This document shows positions 17,869 to 25,827 of a DNA stretch of 64,000 nucleotides, piece after piece (the stretch's first letter is position 1; every line of letters starts with the position of its first letter). The notes under the pieces are model-generated. The model saw nothing but the letters and a program-made list of their open reading frames with translations, ran no database searches and was not told the origin of the DNA. The stretch covers positions 26,000 to 89,999 of the forward strand of contig NZ_AKKA01000082.1 of assembly GCF_000282035.1 (NCBI RefSeq), read 5' to 3'. Made by a program: the position numbers and the translations under genes. This DNA is from Rhizobium sp. CF122. GTDB taxonomy: Bacteria; Pseudomonadota; Alphaproteobacteria; Rhizobiales; Rhizobiaceae.

Positions 17869-17874
17869 ATGCAC

Positions 17875-17903
17875 ATATCGGCAATATCGCCATCAAAAGC
17901 AAG
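17875..17903 (-). promoter_or_regulatory. Predicted promoter of the SRP RNA gene
   Basis: The minus strand shows CTTGCT, 17 nt, CGATAT, close to CTTGAC-N17-CTATAT. The expected start is 7 to 9 nt downstream, at the first bases of the SRP RNA (near 17868), which supports both calls. Confidence 0.6.
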
Positions 17904-17953
17904 CCAAGCTCAAAAAAAACTGCTAGCCTCAAGAAAACATGGAGGAATGCCTG

Positions 17954-18364
17954 TTGGATGATTTCAAGCTCGACCGTCGGTTGGAAAGCGACAGCGACAG
18001 CGTCATGCAGACGGGGCTGTGCGATCTCCGGCTGTCGAAGGATGCCCGCTGGCCGTGGCTGATCCTCGTGCCGCGGAGGTCCGAGGTCACCGAAGTGTTC
18101 GAGTTGACCCCACTCGATCAGGTGTTGCTGACGTTCGAGACAGAGATGGTCGCCGCCGCGCTGAAGAAGACGACCGGCGCCACAAAAATCAATATCGGGG
18201 CTCTTGGCAACATCGTCCGCCAGCTTCATGTTCATGTCATTGCCCGCTTCGAAGGCGACGCCAATTGGCCAAATCCGGTTTGGGGCTTTGGCAAGGCGGA
18301 ACCTTATGCGGCGGATAAGAGAGATGACCTTATAGAGAAGTTGCGGGAAGCCCTTTCATCATGA
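17954..18364 (+). CDS. HIT family protein
   Basis: A histidine-triad protein of about 136 residues. HIT proteins are nucleotide hydrolases or transferases; the triad here is in LHVHVIARFEGDANWP near the C-terminus. The start is uncertain. A TTG at 17954 has GGAGGA 7 nt upstream and is used here. An in-frame ATG at 17939 overlaps that ribosome-binding site and has none of its own. The stop overlaps the nudC ATG (ATGA), so the two nucleotide-acting genes are translationally coupled. Confidence 0.88.
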   Translation: MDDFKLDRRLESDSDSVMQTGLCDLRLSKDARWPWLILVPRRSEVTEVFELTPLDQVLLTFETEMVAAALKKTTGATKINIGALGNIVRQLHVHVIARFEGDANWPNPVWGFGKAEPYAADKRDDLIEKLREALSS

Positions 18365-19323
18365 GCCGTTCGCTTTTCGATTCGGATGTTCCGCATCCGG
18401 AACCCAGCAGCCTGACTGCCTTTGCTGCCAACGACCTGATCCGCGATTCCGAACATCGCGACGAGACGTCAGTCGACAAGGCCCTGGCCAAGGAAGGGAC
18501 GCATATCTTCGCCTTCGCCGGCGACAAGCTGGTCCTCAAACATGACGGGCAGGTGCTCGATCCGCTGTTTGCACGCTATGAACTGAAGGACCTGCAGCCG
18601 AACTGGGACGAAACGGTGCTGCTCGGCTATCGCAAGACCGGGGAGCCGCGTCTCGCCGTGCCGGTGGGTGTGGCGGAAGAGGAACTCGCCAGCCATTACA
18701 AGCCCTCAGATGGACGTTCGCTGTTCCGCGAAATGCTGATCGACGAAGTCCTGCTCGGGGAGTTCGCCCAGGGAGCAAGCCTCATCCGCTGGAATCGGGA
18801 CAACAAGTTCTGCGGGCGCTGCGGCTCGACCATGGAGATCCATATCGGCGGCTACAAGCGCGTGTGCGCTGCCTGCGGACACGAAATCTTCCCGCGCACC
18901 GATCCCGTCGTGATCATGCTTGTCATCGACGAGGAGCGCGATCTCTGCCTTCTTGGCCGCAGCCCTCATTTTGCGCCGGGCATGTATTCCTGTCTCGCCG
19001 GTTTCGTGGAGCCGGGAGAGACGATCGAGAACGCCGTGCGACGCGAGACACTGGAAGAATCCGGAATTCATACGGGAAGAATCCGCTATCACGCCTCGCA
19101 GCCTTGGCCGATGCCGCATACACTGATGATCGGCTGCTACGCCGAAGCCAAGTCCAAGGACGTCAAGTTCGACAGCCAGGAGCTGGAAGACTGCCGTTGG
19201 TTCACGTGCGAGGAAACGCTGGAGATGCTCGAGCGCCCCAGTGCAACCGGCAAGGCACCGCCTCCCAAGGGGGCAATCGCCCATCGGCTGATGCGCGATT
19301 GGGTAGAGTGGAAAAGGCAATAA
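18361..19323 (+). CDS. nudC: NADH pyrophosphatase NudC
   Basis: NudC hydrolyses NAD(H) and removes NAD caps from RNA 5' ends. The 320-residue protein has an N-terminal NudC-like domain and a zinc ribbon with Cys151, Cys154, Cys169 and Cys172. The Nudix box is at 214-236 (GFVEPGE, RETLEESGI). The SQPWPMP motif that marks the NADH-pyrophosphatase subgroup follows in YHASQPWPMPHTLM. It overlaps the upstream HIT gene by 4 bp. Confidence 0.95.
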   Translation: MSRSLFDSDVPHPEPSSLTAFAANDLIRDSEHRDETSVDKALAKEGTHIFAFAGDKLVLKHDGQVLDPLFARYELKDLQPNWDETVLLGYRKTGEPRLAVPVGVAEEELASHYKPSDGRSLFREMLIDEVLLGEFAQGASLIRWNRDNKFCGRCGSTMEIHIGGYKRVCAACGHEIFPRTDPVVIMLVIDEERDLCLLGRSPHFAPGMYSCLAGFVEPGETIENAVRRETLEESGIHTGRIRYHASQPWPMPHTLMIGCYAEAKSKDVKFDSQELEDCRWFTCEETLEMLERPSATGKAPPPKGAIAHRLMRDWVEWKRQ

Positions 19324-19348
19324 GGCCAGATAGAATAAGGCCAATGAC

Positions 19349-20032
19349 ATGGCGCGCTCCGAACGCCTTTTGACGCTGCTGCAAACCCTGCGACGCTATC
19401 GCCGCCCGGTCAGTGGTGCCGTGCTCGCAACGGAGACCGGCGTCAGCATCCGCACACTTTACCGGGACATTTCGAGCCTGCAGGCGCAGGGCGCTTTGAT
19501 CGAAGGAGAGCCGGGCCTCGGCTATGTACTTAAGCCGGGCTTCATGCTGCCGCCGATGATGTTTTCACAGGACGAGATCGAGGCGCTCGTACTCGGTTCG
19601 CGATGGGTCGCGCGTGCCGCAGATCCGCGGCTTGCCGCTGCCGGTACAGACGCGCTGGCCAAGATCGGGGATGTGCTACCGCAAGAGATGCGCGACGAAA
19701 TCGAAACATCGACGCTGCTCGTCCACCTAAAGCCGCCCGTCGCCGACAAGGCCGACCTCGGCGCCATTCGCAAGGCAATCCGCAGTGAACGCATCCTCAC
19801 GCTGACTTATTCCGACGAGAGCGGCACCGTCTCCGTCCGCAATATCTGGCCTTTCGCGCTGAGCTATTTCGAACAGGTGCGCGTTGTTGTCGCCTGGTGC
19901 GAATTGCGTCAGGATTACCGTCACTTCCGCACCGACCGAATCGTCGAGATGATCCCACAGGACGGGCGTTATCCGCGCCGACGCGCGGTGCTTCTGAAGG
20001 AATGGCGGGACCAGCAGGAAATTGCGCACTGA
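19349..20032 (+). CDS. YafY-type HTH/WYL transcriptional regulator
   Basis: A 227-residue regulator. An N-terminal DeoR-like helix-turn-helix (VSGAVLATETGVSIRTLYRDISSLQAQG) is followed by a WYL-type ligand-sensing domain (about 135-210) with ILTLTYSDESGTVSVRNIWPFAL. WYL domains are thought to bind small ligands or nucleic acid. It lies 25 bp after nudC. Just downstream there is a 21-bp near-palindrome followed by a small gene and a VOC-fold gene, the likely targets. The protein is shorter than many family members, lacking a long C-terminal extension. Confidence 0.9.
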   Translation: MARSERLLTLLQTLRRYRRPVSGAVLATETGVSIRTLYRDISSLQAQGALIEGEPGLGYVLKPGFMLPPMMFSQDEIEALVLGSRWVARAADPRLAAAGTDALAKIGDVLPQEMRDEIETSTLLVHLKPPVADKADLGAIRKAIRSERILTLTYSDESGTVSVRNIWPFALSYFEQVRVVVAWCELRQDYRHFRTDRIVEMIPQDGRYPRRRAVLLKEWRDQQEIAH

Positions 20033-20041
20033 TCTCGATGC

Positions 20042-20062
20042 TACTGCCATAAACTGACAGTA
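20042..20062. promoter_or_regulatory. Putative operator of the WYL regulator
   Basis: TACTGCCA, 5 nt, TGACAGTA form a 21-bp imperfect palindrome (one mismatched pair). It overlaps a second perfect palindrome, CTGACAGTAGTCAG, at 20054-20067. The site lies 9 bp after the regulator gene and about 40 bp before the next start codon, the expected place for the regulator to control the downstream genes. Confidence 0.5.
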
Positions 20063-20101
20063 GTCAGCGCTACTATCGGTACCAATCCAACAGGAGGACC
20101 G

Positions 20102-20329
20102 ATGATGACGAGCTTGAAACTCTCCCGATCGACGCGTGGAATTGATCCGGTCGAGGACAGCCCCGACCATGCAGGATACCCGCAATCCACGCTCCTTCGC
20201 ATGATGCTGAACGCGTCGCGCCAGATGGCACGGAGCAAGTATCCACGGCTCGATCCGGAAGCGTTGTCCGAGACGATGAAACGCGATCTCGGCTTTGTGG
20301 ACTGGGGTCGCCCCTGCCACGAAGGATAG
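20102..20329 (+). CDS. Small hypothetical protein
   Basis: A 75-residue protein I do not recognise. It starts after a very good ribosome-binding site (AGGAGG, 4 nt, ATG ATG). It has a basic helix (STLLRMMLNASRQMARSKYPR) and a conserved-looking end LSETMKRDLGFVDWGRPCHEG. Its position between the palindromic operator and the VOC gene suggests it is the first gene of the unit controlled by the WYL regulator. No membrane segment or signal peptide is visible. Confidence 0.55.
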   Translation: MMTSLKLSRSTRGIDPVEDSPDHAGYPQSTLLRMMLNASRQMARSKYPRLDPEALSETMKRDLGFVDWGRPCHEG

Positions 20330-20432
20330 ACTGCAAGATCGAACTCCCAAGACGCATAACCGACCGCCGCCGCTGCCGATGAGTGCAGCGGCATTTCTTC
20401 GCCTGCCATCATCTCACGACGAGGATCACCCG

Positions 20433-20801
20433 ATGAATAGCCCGAACCTTATCATTCTCTACGTCAAGGACCCCGCCGAAAGCGCTAGTTTCTACAAGTC
20501 CCTGCTCAACCGCGAGCCGGTGGCCGAAGCCCCGAACTTCGTCGCTTTCGCACTCGACGGCGGCTTTACGCTCGGCCTCTGGCGCCTGAGCAAGGTTACG
20601 CCGCAGCCGTCCGCCACCGGCAGCCGCGCCGAGATCGCCTTCATGGTTCCCGGAGAGAACGGCGTGTCAACGCTTTACGAGGACTGGCGCAAACGCCAGC
20701 TGCCCATCGCGCAGGATCTAACAGACATGGATTTCGGTCCGACCTTCGTCGTTCTCGACCCGGACGGGCATCGCTTGCGTGTGTGTGAGCCAGATAAGTA
20801 A
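20433..20801 (+). CDS. VOC family (glyoxalase/bleomycin-resistance fold) protein
   Basis: A 122-residue single VOC domain beginning NLIILYVKDPAESASFYKSLLN and ending FGPTFVVLDPDGHRLRVCEPDK. VOC proteins bind metals and small molecules and include glyoxalases, dioxygenases and antibiotic-binding proteins. The exact activity cannot be told. GAGG lies upstream of the ATG. The gene is third after a WYL regulator, which often controls such detoxification-like genes. A strong terminator follows. Confidence 0.87.
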   Translation: MNSPNLIILYVKDPAESASFYKSLLNREPVAEAPNFVAFALDGGFTLGLWRLSKVTPQPSATGSRAEIAFMVPGENGVSTLYEDWRKRQLPIAQDLTDMDFGPTFVVLDPDGHRLRVCEPDK

Positions 20802-20804
20802 ACA

Positions 20805-20835
20805 AAAAAGGGCGCCCGGAGGCGCCCTTTCATTT
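20805..20835. terminator. Bidirectional terminator between the VOC gene and pheA
   Basis: GGGCGCC and GGCGCCC pair around CGGA, with A-runs before and T-runs after (AAAAAAG ... CTTTCATTTTTG). It can stop the VOC unit on the plus strand and pheA on the minus strand, overlapping the last codons of pheA. Confidence 0.85.
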
Positions 20836-21690
20836 TTGTAGCTGGCCCCGCATCGGATGGCCCCTGTAGACGCCCAGGATGCGGACCTTCTCGGAGAAAA
20901 AGCGCAGTTCCTCCAGTGCGCGCCGGACGTTTGGATCGTTCGGATGTCCTTCGATGTCGGCATAGAACTGCGTCGCAACAAACTTGCCACCGAGCTGATA
21001 GCTCTCCAGTTTGGTCATGTTGATGTTGTTCGTCGCAAAGCCGCCGAGCGCCTTGTAGAGCGCGGCCGGGATGTTGCGGACGTTGAAGACGAACGTGGTG
21101 ACAAGCTTCTCTTCGTCCGAGTTGCGATGCGCCCATTCCTCGTCGCGCGAGAGGACGACGAAGCGGGTGACATTGTTTTCGGTGTCCTCGACGTTCTCGG
21201 CCACGATGTCGAGGCCATAGAGATCCGCAGCAAGACGCGGCGCAAGCGCCGCCATCGAGCGGTCTCCGGTCTCCTGGACGAGCTTTGCGGCGCCCGCGGT
21301 GTCGCCGGCGATCACTGGCTTCCAGCCGTGCGAGCGAACGATCTTGCGGCACTGGCCGAGCGCATGGATATGACTGTGAACCGTGCGGATCTCATCCTTG
21401 GTGACGCCTGGAAGCACCATCAGCTGGAAGCGGATTGGCATGAAATACTCGCCGATGATGTGCAGGCGGGACTCCGGCAGAAGGTGATGGATGTCGGCAA
21501 CGCGACCAGCGATCGTGTTCTCGATCGGGATCATCCCGATATCGGCATCGCCATTCTCAACCGCCACGAATGCATCCTCGAACGTCTGGCATGGCAGCGG
21601 TTCCATGGTCGGAAACATGTCGCGGCACGCCATGTCCGAGTTCGCGCCGAATTCACCCTGAAAGGCGATCCTGTTGGTCTTGATATTCAT
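20830..21690 (-). CDS. pheA: Prephenate dehydratase
   Basis: The enzyme turns prephenate into phenylpyruvate in phenylalanine synthesis. The 286-residue protein is a monofunctional PheA without chorismate mutase. It starts IAFQGEFGANSDMACRDMFP, has the IPIENTIAGRVADIHHLLPE core and the conserved NVTRFVVLSRD. A C-terminal ACT domain carries the ESYQLGGKF motif for phenylalanine feedback control. The start at 21690 is the first ATG of the conserved N-terminus. It follows kdsB by 10 bp, so they form an operon. Confidence 0.96.
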   Translation of the reverse strand: MNIKTNRIAFQGEFGANSDMACRDMFPTMEPLPCQTFEDAFVAVENGDADIGMIPIENTIAGRVADIHHLLPESRLHIIGEYFMPIRFQLMVLPGVTKDEIRTVHSHIHALGQCRKIVRSHGWKPVIAGDTAGAAKLVQETGDRSMAALAPRLAADLYGLDIVAENVEDTENNVTRFVVLSRDEEWAHRNSDEEKLVTTFVFNVRNIPAALYKALGGFATNNINMTKLESYQLGGKFVATQFYADIEGHPNDPNVRRALEELRFFSEKVRILGVYRGHPMRGQLQK

Positions 21691-21700
21691 GGAAAATCCG

Positions 21701-22456
21701 TCACTTCGATCTTGCGGAGAGAATGCGCCGCGCCTTTTCAAGGTCGGCGGGAGTATCGACACCGAGCGGAACCGTGTCAACGATCTCGACATCGATGCGC
21801 ATTCCAGCCTCCAGAGCACGCAGCTGTTCGAGCGACTCGCGCTTTTCCAGCGCCGATGGTCCAAGCGTGACGAAACGCTCCAGGGCCGACCGGCGGTAAG
21901 CATAGAGGCCGATATGGTGATAGAGTGGTCCGTCGCCGTAGGGTGCTGTCGCGCGCGTGAAGTAGAGAGCCTTCAGACGGCTTTCGGAGAGCGGTGAACC
22001 GACGACCTTGACGATATGCGGCGCGGTCTTGTCTGCCTCGTTATCGATCGCGATCGTGAGTGTTGCGATGTCGACGCTCGGGTCCTCCAGCGGGCGCAGC
22101 GCGGCACGAACGGTTTCCGGTTCGATAGTCGGCAAGTCGCCCTGCACGTTGACGACGAACTTGGCCGTCCCTTCCGGATCCACCTTTATGAGAGCCTCAT
22201 AGATACGATCCGAACCGGACTGATGATCCTTGCTTGTCATGATGACTTCGAAGCCCGCCTCGGCGACGACATTGTAGACCTGCTGATCATCAACCGCGAC
22301 GACAACACGACCGATCGCAGCCTCCCTGGCACGCAGGGCCACCTGAACAATCATCGGCAGGCCGCAAATATCGGCAAGCGGTTTGCCCGGAAGACGGGTC
22401 GACGCCATGCGGGCCGGGATCAGCACGAGCACGTCATCTAAATTTGGACTGGTCAT
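21701..22456 (-). CDS. kdsB: 3-deoxy-manno-octulosonate cytidylyltransferase
   Basis: KdsB activates Kdo as CMP-Kdo for the lipopolysaccharide inner core. The 251-residue protein begins IPARMASTRLPGKPLADICG, the nucleotidyltransferase signature. It contains QGDLPTIEPETV, with the metal-binding Asp, and ends with the VPLGVDTPADLEKAR motif. It is upstream of pheA by 10 bp and divergent from cycM; both promoters must lie in the 154-bp gap. Confidence 0.96.
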   Translation of the reverse strand: MTSPNLDDVLVLIPARMASTRLPGKPLADICGLPMIVQVALRAREAAIGRVVVAVDDQQVYNVVAEAGFEVIMTSKDHQSGSDRIYEALIKVDPEGTAKFVVNVQGDLPTIEPETVRAALRPLEDPSVDIATLTIAIDNEADKTAPHIVKVVGSPLSESRLKALYFTRATAPYGDGPLYHHIGLYAYRRSALERFVTLGPSALEKRESLEQLRALEAGMRIDVEIVDTVPLGVDTPADLEKARRILSARSK

Positions 22457-22610
22457 TGTTCGGGCCTTCTAATCCGGGCGGAAAGGTGTCAAAAAGTCTC
22501 ACGCAGCAGCCCATTTAGACTGTTGCAACGAATAGCCAAAAGACATAGGTTCCGCGCGATTTCAAGATGGTCCGGTTTTATGTCTGCCGGCTGCAAGGGG
22601 AGCATTGCAG

Positions 22611-23186
22611 ATGAATTCATACGTGAATACGGCGGTGGGGGCACTGCTCGGGACGGTTTTCGTCCTGATGTCTATCTCCATCGCGTCGGAGGGGATCTTT
22701 CATTCGGAGACGCCCGAGAAGGAAGGTTTCGCGATCGTCGCCGAAGAGGCCCCCGCCTCTGGTGGCGGCGAGGCCGCACCGGCTGCAGCCGTTCCGATCG
22801 CGCAGCTGCTTGCAAAGGCGGACGCCAAGGCCGGTGAAACTGTATTCAAGAAGTGTCAGGCCTGTCATGACGCGACCAAGGGGGGGCCAAACAAAGTTGG
22901 CCCGGGCCTCTATGGTCTCGTCGATCGTCCAATCGGCACACACGAGGGCTTTGCCTATTCGTCAGCTATGAAGGACTTCTCCAAGGGCGGCAGCGAGAAG
23001 TGGACTTTCGACCATCTGAACCACTTCCTGACAGCGCCGAAGAAGTATGTTGCCGGCACGGCAATGGGCTTTGCGGGGCTTCCGAAGGACACGGATCGCG
23101 CCAACGTCATCCTCTACCTTCACACTCTGGCCGATTCGCCGGTTCCGCTTCCCGATGCAAACGCACCGGATAGCGCGACGCAGTAA
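22611..23186 (+). CDS. cycM: Membrane-anchored cytochrome c (CycM type)
   Basis: A 191-residue class I cytochrome c held to the inner membrane by an uncleaved N-terminal segment (about residues 8-26). An Ala/Pro-rich linker follows. The haem motif is CQACH and the sixth ligand is probably Met in GTAMGFAG. CycM of Bradyrhizobium carries electrons from the bc1 complex to the aa3 oxidase. The ATG at 22611 follows GGGGAGC. A terminator follows the gene. The bc1 and oxidase genes are not in this window. Confidence 0.93.
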   Translation: MNSYVNTAVGALLGTVFVLMSISIASEGIFHSETPEKEGFAIVAEEAPASGGGEAAPAAAVPIAQLLAKADAKAGETVFKKCQACHDATKGGPNKVGPGLYGLVDRPIGTHEGFAYSSAMKDFSKGGSEKWTFDHLNHFLTAPKKYVAGTAMGFAGLPKDTDRANVILYLHTLADSPVPLPDANAPDSATQ

Positions 23187-23215
23187 GTGCTACTCGGTTC
23201 CAGAAGGAACATTGC

Positions 23216-23240
23216 AGCCCGGCCCCAAGCCGGGCTTTTT
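23216..23240 (+). terminator. Intrinsic terminator of cycM
   Basis: AGCCCGGC and GCCGGGCT pair around a short CCCAA loop and are followed by TTTTTCTTT. It lies 30 bp after the cycM stop, and the convergent permease gene ends 8 bp further on. Confidence 0.88.
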
Positions 23241-23247
23241 CTTTGCG

Positions 23248-24195
23248 CTAGGCGCCGAGCAAGAACGCCCAGAACGATACGGAGATGGCACCAAGCGCCG
23301 TCGTCAGCGTGATCGTCGATGCCGCTAGGCTGTGGCCGACGCCGAAACGATTGGCGATCAGCCATGCGTTGACGCCCGTCGGAACGGACGAAATCAGTAC
23401 AAGGGCGGCCGTCCAGTCACTGGCGAGCCCGACCAGATGGCTGGCCGTCCAGACGCAGGCGGGCAACAGCAGCAGCTTGAAGGCAGAGGTGACGCTGGCG
23501 ATGCCCGCGTTGCCGGATAGTCCGTATTTTTCGAGCGCCATACCGAGTGAGATCAGCGCAACCGGCCCGGCAACGCCGGCAATCTGATCGACGATGGATT
23601 CCACGGGCCCTGGCATGGTGAGGCCTACAAGATGCATCGCAGCACCCCCGGCTAGGCCGATCACCAGCGGGTTTCTGAGGAGATTCTGAGCGATCTGGCG
23701 CACCACTTTGGCGATGCTGCGCTCCTGTTTGCCGGCGATCTTGTGTTCGGCGCGCTCCATCATGATGGTCCCGATGATCATCATCACAGGCAGATGGACC
23801 GCGATCAAGATGGAGAGCGGCACGAGGCCCTTGTCGCCTACCGTTCGCTGAACAAGCGGTAGGCCGATGAAGATTGTGTTGGCGAAGGCTGACGACACGC
23901 CGGCGAGCACGCCAATGCGGTCATCGCGCCCGAAGAAACGCGTCGCGGCGATATGGGCCGCGACCCATGTCACTGCAACACCGGCGAAATAGGCGATCCA
24001 GAGGCGGAACGGCGAAGCACCGTGAAAATCGGCCTCGGCGATCGTGCGGAACAACAATAGCGGCACGGCGATCTTGAAGACGAATTCGCTCAGCGCATCG
24101 CCGATCTCCGCTTTCATCAGCCGCAATTTCACGGTCAACCAACCGATAAGGATCATGATGAAGATGGGAAGGACGTCGAAGATGATGGCTGTCAT
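23248..24195 (-). CDS. AEC family transporter
   Basis: A 315-residue membrane protein with about ten hydrophobic segments in two five-helix repeats, typical of the auxin efflux carrier (AEC) family. It starts IIFDVLPIFIMILIGWLTVKL. The loop RNPLVIGLAGGAAMHLVGL sits near the middle. Bacterial members move malate, malonate and other organic acids. No neighbour points to the substrate. Confidence 0.88.
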   Translation of the reverse strand: MTAIIFDVLPIFIMILIGWLTVKLRLMKAEIGDALSEFVFKIAVPLLLFRTIAEADFHGASPFRLWIAYFAGVAVTWVAAHIAATRFFGRDDRIGVLAGVSSAFANTIFIGLPLVQRTVGDKGLVPLSILIAVHLPVMMIIGTIMMERAEHKIAGKQERSIAKVVRQIAQNLLRNPLVIGLAGGAAMHLVGLTMPGPVESIVDQIAGVAGPVALISLGMALEKYGLSGNAGIASVTSAFKLLLLPACVWTASHLVGLASDWTAALVLISSVPTGVNAWLIANRFGVGHSLAASTITLTTALGAISVSFWAFLLGA

Positions 24196-24264
24196 TCAAT
24201 GCGGCTGCCTTGCGAGAGATGATTATGCGTAGCAGCAAATCGGACGGGATGACAAACACGCTGG

Positions 24265-24423
24265 TCACAAAAACAAAAAAAGCGGGCCTCGCCCGCTTTT
24301 CGCATCCGGCCTTGCCGGACAGCCGGTTCGCGATACTGCCAGTCCATCCGTGGTCAGCGTCGCTCCGGTATCGTCGAAGGGCATCATCTCTTCTTCATTG
24401 GCTGCGGCCCGCAAGCCGCTCAT
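24265..24423 (-). CDS. Possible small protein ending in a terminator
   Basis: A 52-codon frame starting MSGLRAAANEEEMMPFDD precedes a strong minus-strand terminator, which needs some minus-strand transcript. A CTATAA box at 24443-24448 could be its -10 element, but I see no good -35 and no clear ribosome-binding site. The frame runs through the terminator stem, so a small RNA without a protein is an equal alternative. I do not recognise the sequence. Confidence 0.25.
   Translation of the reverse strand: MSGLRAAANEEEMMPFDDTGATLTTDGLAVSRTGCPARPDAKSGRGPLFLFL
24274..24300 (-). terminator. Strong terminator without an obvious gene upstream
   Basis: AGCGGGC and GCCCGCT pair around GAG and are followed on the minus strand by TTTTTTTGTTTTTG. 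The plus-strand side has only TTTT. Nothing well supported is transcribed into it on the minus strand between 24300 and the cold-shock gene, which hints at a small transcript. Confidence 0.8.
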
Positions 24424-24667
24424 GCCAATCTCGTTGAGGATTTTATAGGGACGGAAAATGACGCGGGGATGACATCAGGACGGCATTTTTGCGAAGAAGT
24501 CGGCGGCGCAAAGCGACTGCTTCCCACCAAAGGCACAACGCTGATCGACGCATGAAATGTCGCCGGCGCGGCCGGCCACAACATCCCTGTCGTCAACGCT
24601 CTTGTGCCGGCCGGCAAAATCGTGCGATGTCCCATTATGGCTGGGGAGACCAACATGGGGGTAAGTT
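24424..24667. other. Intergenic region upstream of the cold-shock gene
   Basis: About 245 bp with no supported gene. The plus strand has a frame interrupted by TGA that reads TTLIDA, then AGHNIPVVNALVPAGK and MAGETNMGVSF, which could be a gene remnant, but I cannot name a family. It may also be the long leader usual for cold-shock mRNAs. Confidence 0.4.
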
Positions 24668-24877
24668 TTGCCAACAGGTAAAGTCAAGTGGTTCAACCAG
24701 GACAAGGGCTTTGGGTTCATCACGCCGGATGACGGAGGCACCGATATTTTCTTGCACATCACGGCGGCTCAAAGAGGCGGAATCGACGCCGTGAAGGAAG
24801 GCATGAACATAGCGTTCGAAGTGGCGCAGGATCGTCGGACCGGCAGAACCTCTGCCGATAATATCCGGCAGCTTTGA
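24668..24877 (+). CDS. Cold-shock protein, CspA family
   Basis: A 69-residue cold-shock domain with both RNA-binding motifs: RNP1 in KGFGFITPDD and RNP2 in DIFLHI. These proteins bind single-stranded RNA and DNA and act as RNA chaperones. The start is a TTG with GGGGG about 8 nt upstream. An ATG 13 bp earlier is out of frame and stops at once. A perfect 10-bp stem-loop follows the stop. Confidence 0.9.
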   Translation: MPTGKVKWFNQDKGFGFITPDDGGTDIFLHITAAQRGGIDAVKEGMNIAFEVAQDRRTGRTSADNIRQL

Positions 24878-24883
24878 AATGAT

Positions 24884-24911
24884 CAGTGCGGCCGAAGGGC
24901 CGCACTGGCTT
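24884..24911 (+). terminator. Stem-loop after the cold-shock gene
   Basis: CAGTGCGGCC and GGCCGCACTG form a perfect 10-bp stem with a GAAG tetraloop, followed by GCTTTG. The T-run is weak, so it may terminate poorly and let the next gene be read. Confidence 0.6.
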
Positions 24912-24928
24912 TGACGTGCGGAGACAAT

Positions 24929-25468
24929 ATGAAGCGTAGCTTTACTGTCGGCCTCTTCATGCTTGCGGCTACCGGACCGTCATTTGCCGATGATGCGAGC
25001 TCCAAACTTGCGTTTTTCTACGACAGCTGCGTTTCCTCCGGTCCAGATTTCGAGCGCACGTCCGAGCGCGCGAAGGCAGAGGAATGGCCTTCAATGGCAC
25101 AGGACCTGGCGCTGACTTTCACACCGATGGAAAACCCGGAGACGCTGGAAGGATGGATCGTCAATGGTGGCGAAGCTGAGAGCTTTCGAGCGCTCGTGAT
25201 CTCACGGGCGGAGGTCGGCGGCAAGATCGTCGAAGGCTGCACGGTCGCATTGGGCGACGTCGACGCAGCCGTCTTCGAGACGGCCTTGGTCGAGAAGGCG
25301 AACGCTATCTCGGCAGGTCAAGAGCAAGGACAGGATCGCGTCTATAAGCGTTATACCGCCACCATCAACGGGCGCAGCGAAGCGATCACCCTGACACTTC
25401 CGCTCTATGCAAAGGGCTCCGATCAGATTATCGCCAGCGCTGTGGCAGAGCAGCAGATCGAGCACTAG
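24929..25468 (+). CDS. Secreted hypothetical protein
   Basis: A 179-residue protein with a signal peptide cut near SFA-DD (residue 20). No family is recognised. Two Cys (in YDSCVSS and VEGCTVA) could form a disulfide in the periplasm. The middle carries a PMENPETLEGWIVNGG segment and the end is a mostly beta-like region. GCGGAG precedes the ATG at 24929. It is separated from the cold-shock gene only by a weak stem-loop. Confidence 0.7.
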   Translation: MKRSFTVGLFMLAATGPSFADDASSKLAFFYDSCVSSGPDFERTSERAKAEEWPSMAQDLALTFTPMENPETLEGWIVNGGEAESFRALVISRAEVGGKIVEGCTVALGDVDAAVFETALVEKANAISAGQEQGQDRVYKRYTATINGRSEAITLTLPLYAKGSDQIIASAVAEQQIEH

Positions 25469-25647
25469 ATCGCCCGCCACAGGCCATGCGGCCGTTTCAG
25501 GTTATATGAGATTTTAATTCCGGGCGCCCGGCGTCCGAATGGCATGACTATGGCTTTGTCCCCATCCTTATGACGGGACGTGGCGAACGTCGGTCAACGG
25601 TCGACGGCATCTTCACATCGCCGTTTGCCAACCGGCAGGAACCGTAC

Positions 25648-25827
25648 ATGCGTCGCCAAAGGAAGCCATTTGTCGTGGAGATCAAGAAAACACGCCGGCT
25701 TTTTCCCAGGCCGCCATCAAAAAGCGACGTTCCTTTGGAGAAGGCCAACCTCGACGATGAGAAGCGCGTCCGCAACGAGTTTGCACCGGGCGCGCGACCA
25801 AACGACGAAAGGCAATTAGGATGGTAA
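25648..25827 (+). CDS. Small basic hypothetical protein
   Basis: A 59-residue, strongly basic protein starting MRRQRKPFVVEIKKTRRLFPR. I do not recognise a named family. An AGGAA ribosome-binding site lies 8 nt before ATG 25648; an in-frame start 78 bp earlier is possible. Its last codons overlap the next small gene by 7 bp, so the two are translationally coupled. The high Arg/Lys content suggests nucleic-acid contact, which is only inference. Confidence 0.5.
   Translation: MRRQRKPFVVEIKKTRRLFPRPPSKSDVPLEKANLDDEKRVRNEFAPGARPNDERQLGW

Noticed and set aside
17722..17874. N-terminal extension of dnaX by 51 codons.
   Set aside because: The extension translates the SRP RNA gene. The conserved protein starts at MSDTERQ.
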